Of a DNA stretch of 44,160 bases, positions 1 to 8,186 are shown in pieces. The notes beneath the pieces are model-generated. The model saw nothing but the letters and a program-made list of their open reading frames with translations, was not told the origin of the DNA and made no database searches. The translations under genes and the position numbers were made by a program. The stretch spans positions 1-44,160 of the forward strand of contig JAISIC010000007.1 in NCBI GenBank assembly GCA_031262225.1, in the 5' to 3' direction. Source of the stretch: Ruminococcus sp. (lineage in GTDB: Bacteria; Bacillota; Clostridia; Oscillospirales; Ruminococcaceae). Each line of letters starts with the position of its first letter. Position 1 is the stretch's first letter.

Positions 1-2
1 GT

Positions 3-332
3 AAACTCGGAAGAGCGACCGATGCCAGAAAGGCAATGCTCAGGGCTATGGTGACATATCTGCTTGAAAACGGCAAGATTGAAACCACCGTGACCAGAGC
101 AAAAGAAGTCCGCTCCATGGCAGAGATCATGATTACAAAGGCGAAGGCGGGCGGATTGCACAACCGCCGTCAGGTGCTTTCATATGTCACAAAGGAAGAT
201 GTTGTTAAAAAGCTCTTCGACGAAATCGCACCCGAATATAAAGACAGAAACGGCGGATATACACGTATATATAAAATCGGTCCCAGACGCGGCGACGCAG
301 CTGAGATGGCGATAATTGAACTGGTGAAGTAG
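3..332 (+). CDS. rplQ: 50S ribosomal protein L17 (5' end missing)
   Basis: This is the large-subunit ribosomal protein L17, which lies near the polypeptide exit side of the ribosome. The open frame enters from the left edge and reads [20 protein letters not shown], matching the conserved L17 start, so only a few N-terminal residues are missing. The internal ATG at position 36 is a conserved internal methionine and not the start. The C-terminal signature around [20 protein letters not shown] is intact, and 109 codons fit the family length of about 112-120. L17 normally closes the rpsM-rpsK-rpsD-rpoA-rplQ operon; the terminator just downstream agrees with that. The assignment is secure. Confidence 0.97.
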   Translation, partial: KLGRATDARKAMLRAMVTYLLENGKIETTVTRAKEVRSMAEIMITKAKAGGLHNRRQVLSYVTKEDVVKKLFDEIAPEYKDRNGGYTRIYKIGPRRGDAAEMAIIELVK

Positions 333-353
333 AAAGAAAGGGCGTAAAGCCCG

Positions 354-384
354 GGGGCTGTAGGAAACTATCGCCCCTTGTTTT
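354..384 (+). terminator. Rho-independent terminator after rplQ
   Basis: The hairpin has arms at 354-363 and 368-377 (GGGG..GTAG pairing with CTAT..CCCC, one internal mismatch) around a GAAA tetraloop, followed by TTGTTTT. It lies 22 nt after the L17 stop and fits the end of the ribosomal protein operon. A smaller hairpin, GGGC/GCCC, sits directly upstream at 340-352. Confidence 0.8.
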
Positions 385-404
385 CAAAATAAGAGGCTTA
401 AAAT

Positions 405-1412
405 ATGGTTTTTTCTAATAAACAAATAAACAAAGCCGGAAAAGCCCTTGCATTTGAGGATATTAAAAGCGAGGAATACGAGAAAGCCCTTGAAACGGTG
501 AATGCATGGCGTTCCGAGCACCGATTTGCTCTTGAACAGTTTAGAGAACTTTTGATGGAGCAAGCACGTGCTATTGATATAAATTTCGTCTTCGCGTCTC
601 GTCTTAAAAAGATCGATTCAATCAAAGATAAACTGCGTCGAGAAGAAAATATGCAGCTTTCAAAGATGCAGGACATCGGCGGATGCAGGCTTATTTTCTC
701 GCGAATTGAAGATGTATATGAAATGGTCAACGCATTACTGTCGATGGAAAGTAAACATATATTAAAGCGAAAAACCGATTATATTGAATCGCCGCGAGCA
801 TCGGGATATCGGGGTTACCATCTGATATTTGAATATCGGGGCGGCGGCACCACCGCTGAGAACGTGAAGATTGAGATACAGGTGCGAACTCACCTGCAAC
901 ACATATGGGCGACGTCGGTTGAATCGGCAAGCATTATAGCGAAAGCTCCGCTCAAAGCGAGCAGAGGATCACAGTATTGGCTTGATTTCTTCCGGCTTGT
1001 TTCATCATACTTTGCTATTCAAGAACGTAAGCCGCTTGCCCCGGACACGCCCTTGACCAAAAAAGAAATTACAGAAGTGATTAGGGATATAAACCGCGAG
1101 CATGGAATCCTAAAACAGCTTGAAGCTTTGAACAGCCTTATAAGGTATACGGAATTTCGCGAGAAGGTTACCAACAGTCTTACGATGGAACCCTACTACC
1201 TGCTTTGCATAAATGATAAGGAGAAATCGAGAGCAACAGGATTTGCGGACTTTGAAAAGGCGTATGAAGCGTATACGGATGCGGAGAAAGAAATCGGCGA
1301 AAACGCTGTTTTGGTCTCCACAAACTCGACAGAAACCTTACGCCAAGCGTACCCGAACTATTTTATAGATATAAATCAGTTTTTGTCGATAATACAAAAT
1401 TTATTGTTCTGA
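405..1412 (+). CDS. RelA/SpoT-domain protein (probable small alarmone synthetase)
   Basis: The 335-residue protein carries a RelA/SpoT nucleotidyltransferase domain at about residues 50-180. Visible motifs are SRLKKIDSIKDKL (substrate-binding Arg/Lys), KMQDIGGCRLIF (metal-binding Asp with Arg), ASGYRGYHLIF (G-loop, stacking Tyr) and EIQVRTHLQHIWA (catalytic Glu, Gln). No HD hydrolase, TGS or ACT domain is present, so this is a synthetase-only protein and not a full Rel. The C-terminal half (about 200-335) is unrecognised and helical in character. Family knowledge says such proteins make (p)ppGpp or related alarmones; some are toxins that pyrophosphorylate tRNA. It stands alone between two terminators with only a weak AAGAGG ribosome site. 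The domain is secure, the exact reaction is not. Confidence 0.85.
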   Translation: MVFSNKQINKAGKALAFEDIKSEEYEKALETVNAWRSEHRFALEQFRELLMEQARAIDINFVFASRLKKIDSIKDKLRREENMQLSKMQDIGGCRLIFSRIEDVYEMVNALLSMESKHILKRKTDYIESPRASGYRGYHLIFEYRGGGTTAENVKIEIQVRTHLQHIWATSVESASIIAKAPLKASRGSQYWLDFFRLVSSYFAIQERKPLAPDTPLTKKEITEVIRDINREHGILKQLEALNSLIRYTEFREKVTNSLTMEPYYLLCINDKEKSRATGFADFEKAYEAYTDAEKEIGENAVLVSTNSTETLRQAYPNYFIDINQFLSIIQNLLF

Positions 1413-1415
1413 CAA

Positions 1416-1450
1416 AAAACCTCCGCTTATGATAAAGCGGAGGTTTTGTT
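1416..1450. terminator. Bidirectional terminator between convergent genes
   Basis: A perfect 13-bp stem (1416-1428 with 1435-1447) encloses the loop ATGATA. The arms begin with AAAA and end with TTTT, so the hairpin can terminate both the RelA/SpoT-domain gene on the plus strand and the chemotaxis receptor on the minus strand, whose stop codons lie only 3 and 12 nt from it. Confidence 0.9.
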
Positions 1451-1461
1451 ATGTATTAATT

Positions 1462-3150
1462 CTATACCCTAAACGAGTTCGTCTGTTCGTTAAGATCCTC
1501 CGAAATATGTTTGAGCTCAGTGCTCATTTCAGTTATCGCGTGGATCTGACTGTTATTTGCATTCATTATATCCGAAATGCTGCCGATGTTACTCTCTATG
1601 TCGGTGATGTTTTCGTCAAGTGCTCTTATCTCCGTCGCAAGCTTTGATATCTCCTCGTTGCTGGTGGTGACGTTCTCGGATATCTTGTCAAAAAACTCGC
1701 TCGTTTCATTGCAGACAGACACACCCTCGACAGCCTTATTCACCGTCACCGTAATTAGGTTTTGGGTATCCTTCGCCGCCTGTGCAGACTTCGAGGCAAG
1801 ATTCCTAACCTCTCCTGCAACAACAGCAAAGCCTTTTCCGTGTTCGCCTGCCCTCGCCGCCTCGACCGATGCGTTGAGTGCCAAGATATTGGTCTGGAAC
1901 GCGATATCGTCAATCAGCTTTATTACCGATTCGATCTTAACGCCGCTGTCCCTTATATCCTCGACAGCAGTCTGTAGTTCAGTCATCTTCGCATAGCCCT
2001 GCTCGGTGAGGGTTTTGGTGGAAAGCTCTTTTTTTGCAGCGGTATTAGTCTTCTCGGCAATACCGTCAATCTCGGTCAAAAACCTATCCGCAGTTGCCCG
2101 CAGATTTGAAACCGCTTCAATACCCCTTGCGGCATTGCCCGACAGGTCCTCACAGCTGTTGTCAAGCTCACCCGAATGACTTGTAACGCTGACAGCGTTA
2201 TCGCGGATTTTGGCAATAAGCTCTCGCAAACTTTTCTCCATCTTCTGCATACTGTTGCCGATGGTGTCTTTGTCGGAACGCTTGGTTATCGTTGTAACGA
2301 GGTTGCCTGCCGCAATCTCCTCAATCTCTGCCGCCTGCAAACGTGTTCCTGACACGAGTTCAGAGAAGCTCTTTTTGAGGGCTCCGATTTCATCGTTGCC
2401 CGAAACCACGATATCAACGGTCGTATCGCCCATCGACACAGCCTTAGCATAGTCGGTAACTTCTTTAATCGGCTTTGCGACAATAGACCTTATCAGCCCT
2501 GCAATGGCTATAAGCTCAATTATAATAAGTATGATGGCACCGACACCGCAGACGATTATAAAGGAAATAACCTCGTTTGCGATATGCTCGGCGGAAAAGT
2601 CCAGCCCGACCCCTGCCACGACGTCACCCTTGCTGTTATAAAGCGGTGCATAGCCCGACAGGCAAAGACCATAGCCCTCCGACTCGTAGACCCCGCCCGA
2701 AAAGGTTTCGCCCTTGGCGATTACATTATCAAAAAGCTCCGCGTCAAAGACTTCATAGGCGTCTTCGGGTGAAAAGAACTCGACCGACTCCTCGCCGTCT
2801 TCCGCAGACATATAGTAGTAGGAAATGCCGTCTTCATCCACCGGTGACATGACATAAAGATAGGCGGCGTCATGGTCCATCAGCTTTGCAAGGGCGTCAT
2901 CAAGCAAAAGCTTTTGCTTTTCATATTCCTCTGTATATTCGGGAAGAACTTCCCCTGCCTCGATAATCGCCTCTGCCATGTCGCCGTCAAGGAACGCCGA
3001 TATCGACACAGCCGCCATCATGGCGTCTTTCCCTACGCCGTCAACCTGGCTTTGATATGTAGCCGCCGACATTATTATTATCAAAATGAGGGAAGTTAAA
3101 ATGATTGCAACGCCGGCTATTAGTGTTATTTTTTGGGATATGGATTTCAT
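1462..3150 (-). CDS. Methyl-accepting chemotaxis protein
   Basis: This 562-residue receptor has an N-terminal transmembrane helix (about residues 8-30) and an extracytoplasmic sensor region (about 31-185) that looks Cache-like, with the [14 protein letters not shown] strand typical of such domains. A second transmembrane helix (about 190-220), a HAMP segment (about 220-275) and a cytoplasmic signalling domain follow. The signalling hairpin tip is clear: [19 protein letters not shown], then [18 protein letters not shown]. It should relay ligand binding to CheA/CheW. The ligand is unknown. The gene follows the purine operon on the same strand but is separated from it by about 115 nt, so co-transcription is uncertain. 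No other chemotaxis or flagellar gene is in the window. Confidence 0.95.
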   Translation of the reverse strand: MKSISQKITLIAGVAIILTSLILIIIMSAATYQSQVDGVGKDAMMAAVSISAFLDGDMAEAIIEAGEVLPEYTEEYEKQKLLLDDALAKLMDHDAAYLYVMSPVDEDGISYYYMSAEDGEESVEFFSPEDAYEVFDAELFDNVIAKGETFSGGVYESEGYGLCLSGYAPLYNSKGDVVAGVGLDFSAEHIANEVISFIIVCGVGAIILIIIELIAIAGLIRSIVAKPIKEVTDYAKAVSMGDTTVDIVVSGNDEIGALKKSFSELVSGTRLQAAEIEEIAAGNLVTTITKRSDKDTIGNSMQKMEKSLRELIAKIRDNAVSVTSHSGELDNSCEDLSGNAARGIEAVSNLRATADRFLTEIDGIAEKTNTAAKKELSTKTLTEQGYAKMTELQTAVEDIRDSGVKIESVIKLIDDIAFQTNILALNASVEAARAGEHGKGFAVVAGEVRNLASKSAQAAKDTQNLITVTVNKAVEGVSVCNETSEFFDKISENVTTSNEEISKLATEIRALDENITDIESNIGSISDIMNANNSQIHAITEMSTELKHISEDLNEQTNSFRV

Positions 3151-3168
3151 TTAAGGACACCTTTCACT

Positions 3169-3201
3169 GGGGGAAACCTTTCTGAAGAAAGGTTCTCCCC
3201 C
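3169..3201. repeat. GC-rich stem-loop upstream of the chemotaxis receptor
   Basis: The arms 3169-3182 (GGGGGAAACCTTTC) and 3187-3201 pair over their whole length with one bulged base around a short TGAA loop. It is followed by a further run of C-rich sequence to about 3220. The block lies in the untranslated leader of the receptor gene when read on the minus strand. From memory, similar GGGGG/CCCCC intergenic palindromes are dispersed in gut Clostridia genomes, so a dispersed repeat is more likely than a gene-specific regulator. This is inference. Confidence 0.5.
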
Positions 3202-3249
3202 AAACCCCCTTCCAAAGACTTTTTCGTTATAGAGTGTCAAGAGGTTGAT

Positions 3250-3265
3250 TGTTCCACATGGAACA
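3250..3265. promoter_or_regulatory. parS-like 16-bp palindrome
   Basis: The sequence TGTTCCACATGGAACA has a 6-bp inverted repeat around ACAT. It differs from the Firmicutes ParB-binding consensus TGTTTCACGTGAAACA at three positions, one of them in the central CG. Flanking TTGA/TCAA bases extend the symmetry. It lies one base beyond the stop of the AICAR transformylase gene. It could be a ParB/Spo0J site, or just the hairpin that ends the purine operon, though no T-run follows on the minus strand. Confidence 0.35.
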
Positions 3266-4441
3266 TCAATGATGGAATAACCTTATCCCTGTAAACGCCA
3301 TTGCGATACCGTATTTATCGCATGTTTCTATTACGTTGTCGTCGCGGATTGAGCCGCCGGGCTCTGCTATATAGCATACTCCCGAGCGATGGGCACGCTC
3401 GATGTTGTCGCCGAACGGGAAGAATGCATCCGAGCCGAGGCTGACGTCCGTGTTGGTTGCGAGCCACGCTTTTTTTGCTTCTCTTGTGAACTCATTCGGC
3501 TTTACCTTAAATATATTCTGCCAAACGCCGTCTGCTAACACCTCTTCGCTGTCGTCGGAAATATAAACATCAATCGCGTTATCTCTGTCGGGGCGGCGGA
3601 TACCGTCAACAAACTGCAAAGCCAGCACCTCGGGGGCTTGGCGAAGATACCAGTTATCAGCCTTCTGCCCTGCAAGGCGGGTACAATGAATACGGCTTTG
3701 CTGTCCTGCACCTATTCCGATTGCCTGACCGTCCTTGACATAGCAAACGCTGTTGCTTTGCGTATATTTAAGGGTGATGAGCGAAATAATCAAATCGCGA
3801 AGCTTTTCGTCGGGGATTTTCGTATTCTTTGTGACAACCTTTGAAAGCATATCGGCATTGATTTTAAGTTCATTCCTGCCCTGCTCGAAGGTCACGCCGA
3901 ACACGTCCTTGGTCTCAATCGGAGCCGGGATATAATCCTTATCAATCTTGATAATGCAATATGTCCCTTTGCGTTTTGATTTTAATATCTCAAGGGCTTT
4001 TTCGGTGTATCCCGGGGCGATGATGCCGTCGGAAACCTCGGGCTTGATGAGATTCGCGGTATCTTCGTCGCAGATATCGGAAAGGGCTATGAAATCGCCG
4101 TATGAGCTCATTCTGTCGGCACCGCGAGCCCTTGCATATGCACAGGCTAAGGGAGAGATATCCCCCGATATGATCTCATCTGTAAAATAAATCTTGCGTA
4201 AAGTGTCTGTGAGGGGGAGCCCCACCGCCGCACCTGCCGGGGAGACGTGTTTGAAGCTTGTTGCCGCAGGTAAGCCGGTTTCAGCCCTCAGTTCTTTCAC
4301 CAACTGCCAGCCGTTGAAAGCATCAAGAAGGTTGATATAGCCGGGCTTGCCGCTTAGCACTTCTATCGGGAGCGTATCAGACCCCTTAACATAGACAGAG
4401 GACGGTTTTTGATTGGGATTACAGCCGTATTTTAATTCCAT
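3266..4441 (-). CDS. purH: AICAR transformylase (stand-alone PurH C-terminal domain)
   Basis: This 391-residue protein is the formyltransferase half of PurH. It transfers a formyl group from 10-formyl-THF to AICAR, giving FAICAR, the ninth step of IMP synthesis. Recognisable blocks are ELKYGCNPNQKPS at the N-terminus, AATSFKHVSPAGAAVG (Lys-His catalytic pair), LKYTQSNSVCYVKDGQAIGIGAGQQSR and SDAFFPFGDNIERA. The N-terminal IMP cyclohydrolase domain of bifunctional PurH is absent; the gene starts directly with the transformylase fold and is preceded by a PurO-type cyclohydrolase, with a gap of 2 nt. The two genes together replace bifunctional PurH. It is the last purine gene; purD and purL are not in the window. 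Confidence 0.9.
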   Translation of the reverse strand: MELKYGCNPNQKPSSVYVKGSDTLPIEVLSGKPGYINLLDAFNGWQLVKELRAETGLPAATSFKHVSPAGAAVGLPLTDTLRKIYFTDEIISGDISPLACAYARARGADRMSSYGDFIALSDICDEDTANLIKPEVSDGIIAPGYTEKALEILKSKRKGTYCIIKIDKDYIPAPIETKDVFGVTFEQGRNELKINADMLSKVVTKNTKIPDEKLRDLIISLITLKYTQSNSVCYVKDGQAIGIGAGQQSRIHCTRLAGQKADNWYLRQAPEVLALQFVDGIRRPDRDNAIDVYISDDSEEVLADGVWQNIFKVKPNEFTREAKKAWLATNTDVSLGSDAFFPFGDNIERAHRSGVCYIAEPGGSIRDDNVIETCDKYGIAMAFTGIRLFHH

Positions 4442-4443
4442 TT

Positions 4444-5154
4444 TTATCTCACATTCTTATTAATAATCTTGTCGGAATATTCGCCTGTTTTAAGGTCTAT
4501 GAACCTTGTGAAGAGCGATATTTTATTCGCCTCGTTGAGGCTTTGCCAGATACCCTGTGTAAACTCGTTAATATCATTAACAATCGTCACGGCAGTCGGC
4601 TCGCCGGAGAAAACCTCGGGGGGGTTGCCGTCGCAGTTATAGGTATGGATGAAATGCCCGACACCCTTCACAGCAGGTTTATATGTAAAGAGGAAGCGGT
4701 TGCAGGAATCAGGATTGCCGTCCGCACTTTTAAGGATTGACAAAGCATAGTTGAAACCATCGCCGCAAGGTCTCACAATGCCCGAAATTCGCGGTGTATA
4801 TATCGGGGGGTCGGGCTCAAACTCTCTGCATTGCAGGCTTTCCTCAAAGGTCTTCTGCTTATCTAAGCCCTCGTAGATGGTGTCGGTCTGGTCGCCGTTT
4901 GAAACGATTGTTTTATTGCCCAAAACGCGAACGCAGTTATAGATAACAAGGCTCGGGTCGGACATTTTAGATGCATCGAAAGCCTCGGTGCGAACGCCGT
5001 CGGAAGTCGCTGTAAACACCCTATTACGGCTGTTTTCGGAACGCCCCATGATAAAATATGCTATAGCGGCGTGTTTGCCGTCCGGAGTAGCCCCGATAAC
5101 GATTCCACGTCCCGGATAGGCATTAGTCTGTAAAAGTTTATTTAAGTCTTGCAT
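4444..5154 (-). CDS. IMP cyclohydrolase, PurO-like
   Basis: The 236-residue product resembles the PurO/IMP_cyclohyd family, which closes FAICAR to IMP and replaces the N-terminal domain of PurH. Supporting features are the N-terminal YPGRGIVIGATPDGKHAAIAYFIMGRSENSRNR block, typical of the family, and its position between purN and a PurH that lacks this domain. The start at 5154 is chosen over 5172 because a strong GAGGAG site lies 7 nt upstream, and it avoids overlap with purN. First described in archaea, this enzyme also occurs in many Clostridia. The fit of sequence and context makes the role likely. Confidence 0.85.
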   Translation of the reverse strand: MQDLNKLLQTNAYPGRGIVIGATPDGKHAAIAYFIMGRSENSRNRVFTATSDGVRTEAFDASKMSDPSLVIYNCVRVLGNKTIVSNGDQTDTIYEGLDKQKTFEESLQCREFEPDPPIYTPRISGIVRPCGDGFNYALSILKSADGNPDSCNRFLFTYKPAVKGVGHFIHTYNCDGNPPEVFSGEPTAVTIVNDINEFTQGIWQSLNEANKISLFTRFIDLKTGEYSDKIINKNVR

Positions 5155-5156
5155 TT

Positions 5157-5744
5157 TTATTCTCCTCTGCATAAAATTTCAACAGCACGTGGTAACAATA
5201 CCCATTCTGCTTCTTCCATAACACGCTTTTGAAGCGTTTCGGGTGTGTCATCTTCATGAACTTCAACAGCCTTTTGTAAAAGAATCGGACCGCCGTCACA
5301 TTCGGGGGTGACGATATGGACAGTCGCTCCTGTCACCTTCACGCCGCGTTTTAAGGCTTCTTCATGAACACGAAGCCCATAATAGCCAACGCCGCAAAAG
5401 CTCGGAATCAGGGACGGATGGACATTGATCATACGCCCTTCAAAAGCTTCGCAAACGCTTTCGTCAAGGATGGTCATGAAGCCCGCATAAACGACAATGT
5501 CAATGCCTGCCGCAATTAAGAGGTTACGCATTGCTGTCGAATATTCGTGAACATCGTTATATGATTTTCGAGGCAGAATTTCGGTTGCTATCCCTGCTTT
5601 TTTCGCACGTTCAAGAGCGTAAGCTTCTGCTTTTGAGGAGACAACAAGGGCTATCTCCCCCGATATCTCGCCGCGAGCTTTTGCATCGATAATCGCCTGC
5701 AAATTCGTTCCGCCGCCGGAGACCAAAACCGCTATTTTTTTCAT
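5157..5744 (-). CDS. purN: Phosphoribosylglycinamide formyltransferase
   Basis: GAR transformylase transfers a formyl group from 10-formyl-THF to GAR, the third step of IMP synthesis. The 195-residue length is typical. The N-terminal [14 protein letters not shown] phosphate-binding loop, the [11 protein letters not shown] segment with the catalytic Asn and His, and the [17 protein letters not shown] block with the catalytic Asp are all present. The segment after the HPSLIP block reads [16 protein letters not shown], slightly different from the common FPG..A form and seen in other Clostridia-type copies. The start codon overlaps the purM stop by 4 nt (ATGA), so translation is coupled. Confidence 0.95.
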   Translation of the reverse strand: MKKIAVLVSGGGTNLQAIIDAKARGEISGEIALVVSSKAEAYALERAKKAGIATEILPRKSYNDVHEYSTAMRNLLIAAGIDIVVYAGFMTILDESVCEAFEGRMINVHPSLIPSFCGVGYYGLRVHEEALKRGVKVTGATVHIVTPECDGGPILLQKAVEVHEDDTPETLQKRVMEEAEWVLLPRAVEILCRGE

Positions 5745-6790
5745 ATTAACTTTATTTTTTCATCCGTATCGGTTATTTCGGCAAGCTTGCCTAAGATATA
5801 TGCCTCTTCGCCCTGCGAACGAAGATAGTCTAAAGCAGTCGCAGCATACTCTTTTGACAGGGCAATAACCATGCCCACACCCATGTTGAAGGTCGAATAC
5901 ATATCGTTTTCGGGGATATTCCCCGTCTTGCGAAGCAGCTTGAATACAGAGGGGAGCCGCTTTTCAACCTCGCCTTTTTCGATAACGGCAGAGAGACCGT
6001 CCTTAATCATTCGGGGGATATTTTCATAAAAACCGCCGCCGGTGATATTGGCAATACCCTTGACCTTCACCTTTTCAAGCAGTGCCAAAATAGGCTTAAC
6101 GTAGATTTTTGTGGGGGTTAAGAGCTCGTCGCCCAGACTTGCGCCTATCTCGGAATAGTGGCGGGCGACATTCTGCTCGTTCAGGGCAAAAACCTTGCGG
6201 ACAAGGGAGAACCCGTTGGAATGTAATCCCGATGAGGGCAGAGCGATGAGGATATCGCCCGATTTTTGATTATCGGAAGTAATCATCTTGTCGCGTTCGA
6301 CGATTCCGACAGCGAAGCCCGCAATGTCATATTCATCCTCAGGATAAAAGCCGGGCATTTCAGCCGTTTCGCCGCCGATGAGGGCACACTCGGACTGCAC
6401 ACAGCCGTCGGCAATGCCGGAGACGATCTGCTCAATCTTTTCGGGGATATTTTTTCCGCAGGCGATATAATCAAGGAAGAAAAGCGGCTTCGCACCTACG
6501 CAGATAATGTCGTTGACGCACATAGCGACGGCATCAATCCCGACGGTGTTATGCCTGTCGGTGAGGAAAGCAAGTTTTAATTTCGTGCCGACACCGTCGG
6601 TGCCCGAAACTAAGACAGGGTCGCGATAATCCTTCAAATTCGGGGCAAAAAGCCCGCCGAACCCGCCGATATCGGACATTACCCCCGCAGTTTTTGTGCG
6701 GCGAACGTGCGCCTTGATAAGCTCGTTTGACCTGTACCCGGCAGTCACGTCAACGCCGGCTTGTTTGTAAGAATCGCTGTAGATGTTCAT
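5741..6790 (-). CDS. purM: Phosphoribosylformylglycinamidine cyclo-ligase
   Basis: AIR synthetase closes FGAM to AIR with ATP. The 349-residue length matches the family. Conserved blocks visible are GFGGLFAP near the N-terminus, [57 protein letters not shown] and [14 protein letters not shown], then [14 protein letters not shown]. The purM gene is separated from the upstream purine gene purF by about 1.4 kb of toxin-antitoxin genes on the same strand and has a 76-nt leader containing two competing hairpins close to its GAGG ribosome site. Confidence 0.97.
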   Translation of the reverse strand: MNIYSDSYKQAGVDVTAGYRSNELIKAHVRRTKTAGVMSDIGGFGGLFAPNLKDYRDPVLVSGTDGVGTKLKLAFLTDRHNTVGIDAVAMCVNDIICVGAKPLFFLDYIACGKNIPEKIEQIVSGIADGCVQSECALIGGETAEMPGFYPEDEYDIAGFAVGIVERDKMITSDNQKSGDILIALPSSGLHSNGFSLVRKVFALNEQNVARHYSEIGASLGDELLTPTKIYVKPILALLEKVKVKGIANITGGGFYENIPRMIKDGLSAVIEKGEVEKRLPSVFKLLRKTGNIPENDMYSTFNMGVGMVIALSKEYAATALDYLRSQGEEAYILGKLAEITDTDEKIKLI

Positions 6791-6801
6791 TTGGTTTCCT
6801 C

Positions 6802-6832
6802 GCCGAGGGCACTCGGCTTTTATGCCGGTGCC
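6802..6832 (-). promoter_or_regulatory. Two mutually exclusive hairpins just upstream of purM
   Basis: Read on the minus strand, the leader can form hairpin B (6817-6812 with 6807-6802, GCCGAG/CTCGGC, loop TGCC). It can instead form hairpin A (6832-6824 with 6817-6808, GGCAC-C-GGC with GCC-GA-GTGCC). The two share bases 6808-6817 and cannot coexist. Hairpin B abuts the GAGG ribosome site of purM; hairpin A leaves it free. There is no T-run, so transcription termination is not suggested. Regulation of translation is an inference from geometry only. Confidence 0.35.
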
Positions 6833-6866
6833 ACTCTTTCCTTTTCGTGTAGAACTTTGCGTGCAA

Positions 6867-7232
6867 TTACGCTGTATCGTTATTTTCTTTTAGGTAGTTT
6901 TCGCAGAAGGTTTGAAGTTTCGGAATATCGGTTACTGCTGCATTGTAAATATCCTCAAGTTCCATCACTTCATATTCGTGAGCATACATATTACGCATAT
7001 CTCGAAGATGATTCCACGGAACCTGTTCTCTTGTTTCCATCATAAATTCCGGTTCAAGATACTTTGCAAGTTCACCTATCTGTTGCATTGAAAATGAAAT
7101 AGCAAGGTTTCCTTTTAGATCATTTTCAAATGATTCAAATGTACCATCTGTTTCACTTAAAATCGTTTCGATAATCTTACAGTATTTAAGAAGTTTCGTT
7201 AAGATTTGTTCTTTAACAGGATATCGTCTCAT
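6867..7232 (-). CDS. HepT-like HEPN ribonuclease toxin (pair 2)
   Basis: The 121-residue HEPN (DUF86) protein carries the catalytic and target motif RNMYAHEY, an RX4HXY pattern in which Arg and His form the RNase site and Tyr is the residue AMPylated by partner MNT proteins in characterised MntA-HepT systems. The preceding helix has [14 protein letters not shown], another family hallmark. It overlaps its MNT partner by 4 nt. It resembles the HEPN protein of pair 1 throughout (NMxAHxYE, FCExYLKEN), so the two pairs arose by duplication. It presumably cleaves RNA when free. Confidence 0.88.
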   Translation of the reverse strand: MRRYPVKEQILTKLLKYCKIIETILSETDGTFESFENDLKGNLAISFSMQQIGELAKYLEPEFMMETREQVPWNHLRDMRNMYAHEYEVMELEDIYNAAVTDIPKLQTFCENYLKENNDTA

Positions 7233-7534
7233 ATAATCCTCACCATATCCTTTTTCAAACTATCGGTGAACCAAGGGTCATCATCATGTTTGAAAACATC
7301 TGTTGTAATCATGTCAATTTCCATGTTAAGTTTTTCTCTCATTTCGCCGAAAACACCGGCAAGAGTAAAAACCCCATAAACCTTCGTCCCCGTCCTGTCA
7401 ATCATTATATCAATATCAGATTTCTCGTCCGCCTCTCCCCTCGCATAAGAGCCAAAGAGATAGACAGCCGGAAGATTATACTTTTCGGCGATGGGACGGA
7501 TTTTTTCTTTTATTTCTTCGATGGTGTAGATCAT
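7229..7534 (-). CDS. MNT nucleotidyltransferase antitoxin (pair 2)
   Basis: This 101-residue minimal nucleotidyltransferase carries the GSX10DXD motif (GSYARGEADEKSDID). By analogy with MntA it should polyAMPylate and silence the HEPN toxin. A third acidic residue follows in MEIDMI. Residues 1-44 are identical to those of the MNT protein of pair 1, while the remainder is clearly different. This boundary suggests recent duplication or gene conversion of the 5' half. The start codon overlaps the upstream HEPN stop (ATGA). Confidence 0.88.
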   Translation of the reverse strand: MIYTIEEIKEKIRPIAEKYNLPAVYLFGSYARGEADEKSDIDIMIDRTGTKVYGVFTLAGVFGEMREKLNMEIDMITTDVFKHDDDPWFTDSLKKDMVRII

Positions 7535-7881
7535 GAGTTTTCCTTTAGGTATTTTTCGCAGAAACTTTTCAAAACAGGAATGTCGTTGACTGCGGTTTCA
7601 AAAATCTTGTCAAGGCTCATTTTTTCATAGGTATGTGCAAACATATTTCTCATAACCCTGATCTGCCGCCAGGGAATTTTTTCTTTTGTTTCGTCCACGA
7701 AACTATCGGAGAGAAGTTTCGTAAGTTCGCCGATATTTTGAATCAGAAATGATACAGAATATTTTGTTTGCCCCGATTTGAATTTATCAATGTCTCCTTC
7801 AATTTCAGTGACACATTTTATGGCTTCTTCGCAGTAAAAAACTATCCTTGATAAAATTTGTGCATCTTTTTTATCCGGCAT
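7531..7881 (-). CDS. HepT-like HEPN ribonuclease toxin (pair 1)
   Basis: The 116-residue HEPN/DUF86 protein has the RX4HXY motif as RNMFAHTY, with IQNIGELTKLLSDSF as the supporting helix. The ATG at 7881 lies inside the last codons of the upstream MNT gene, overlapping by 11 nt. Toxin and antitoxin are therefore translationally coupled, antitoxin first. The function as an RNase toxin is known for the family and inferred here. Confidence 0.88.
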   Translation of the reverse strand: MPDKKDAQILSRIVFYCEEAIKCVTEIEGDIDKFKSGQTKYSVSFLIQNIGELTKLLSDSFVDETKEKIPWRQIRVMRNMFAHTYEKMSLDKIFETAVNDIPVLKSFCEKYLKENS

Positions 7882-8182
7882 AAATATTCACCATGTCTTT
7901 TTTTATATTGGCAACGAACATTTTGTCTCTTGTCTCGCGGAGAGCCGCTTCTTCAATCATGTCAATTTCCTTTTCAAACCGGTCGGTTATATCAAGATAC
8001 ACCCCGGCATAATCAAACAGCCCCTTAACAGCAGTACCGTCAAGATTCACCATTATATCAATATCAGACTTCTCATCCGCCTCTCCTCTGGCATAAGACC
8101 CAAAAAGATACACAGCCGGAAGATTATACTTTTCGGCGATGGGGCGAATTTTTTCTTTTATTTCTTCTATAGTGTAGATCAT
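7871..8182 (-). CDS. MNT nucleotidyltransferase antitoxin (pair 1)
   Basis: A 103-residue minimal nucleotidyltransferase with the motif GSYARGEADEKSDID and the third acidic residue in KEIDMI. The start is placed at 8182 (MIYTIEEIKEK) because it matches the start of its paralogue. The longer frame upstream runs into the purF coding region without homology. It begins 4 nt after the purF stop, so the whole toxin-antitoxin block is transcribed as part of the purine operon. By analogy with MntA it AMPylates the partner HEPN toxin. Confidence 0.87.
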   Translation of the reverse strand: MIYTIEEIKEKIRPIAEKYNLPAVYLFGSYARGEADEKSDIDIMVNLDGTAVKGLFDYAGVYLDITDRFEKEIDMIEEAALRETRDKMFVANIKKDMVNIYAG

Positions 8183-8186
8183 AATT

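Noticed and set aside
3212..3240. Promoter for the chemotaxis receptor with TTGACA at 3240-3235
   Set aside because: No acceptable -10 box occurs at 16-18 nt; the TATAAC nearby is only 3 nt away.
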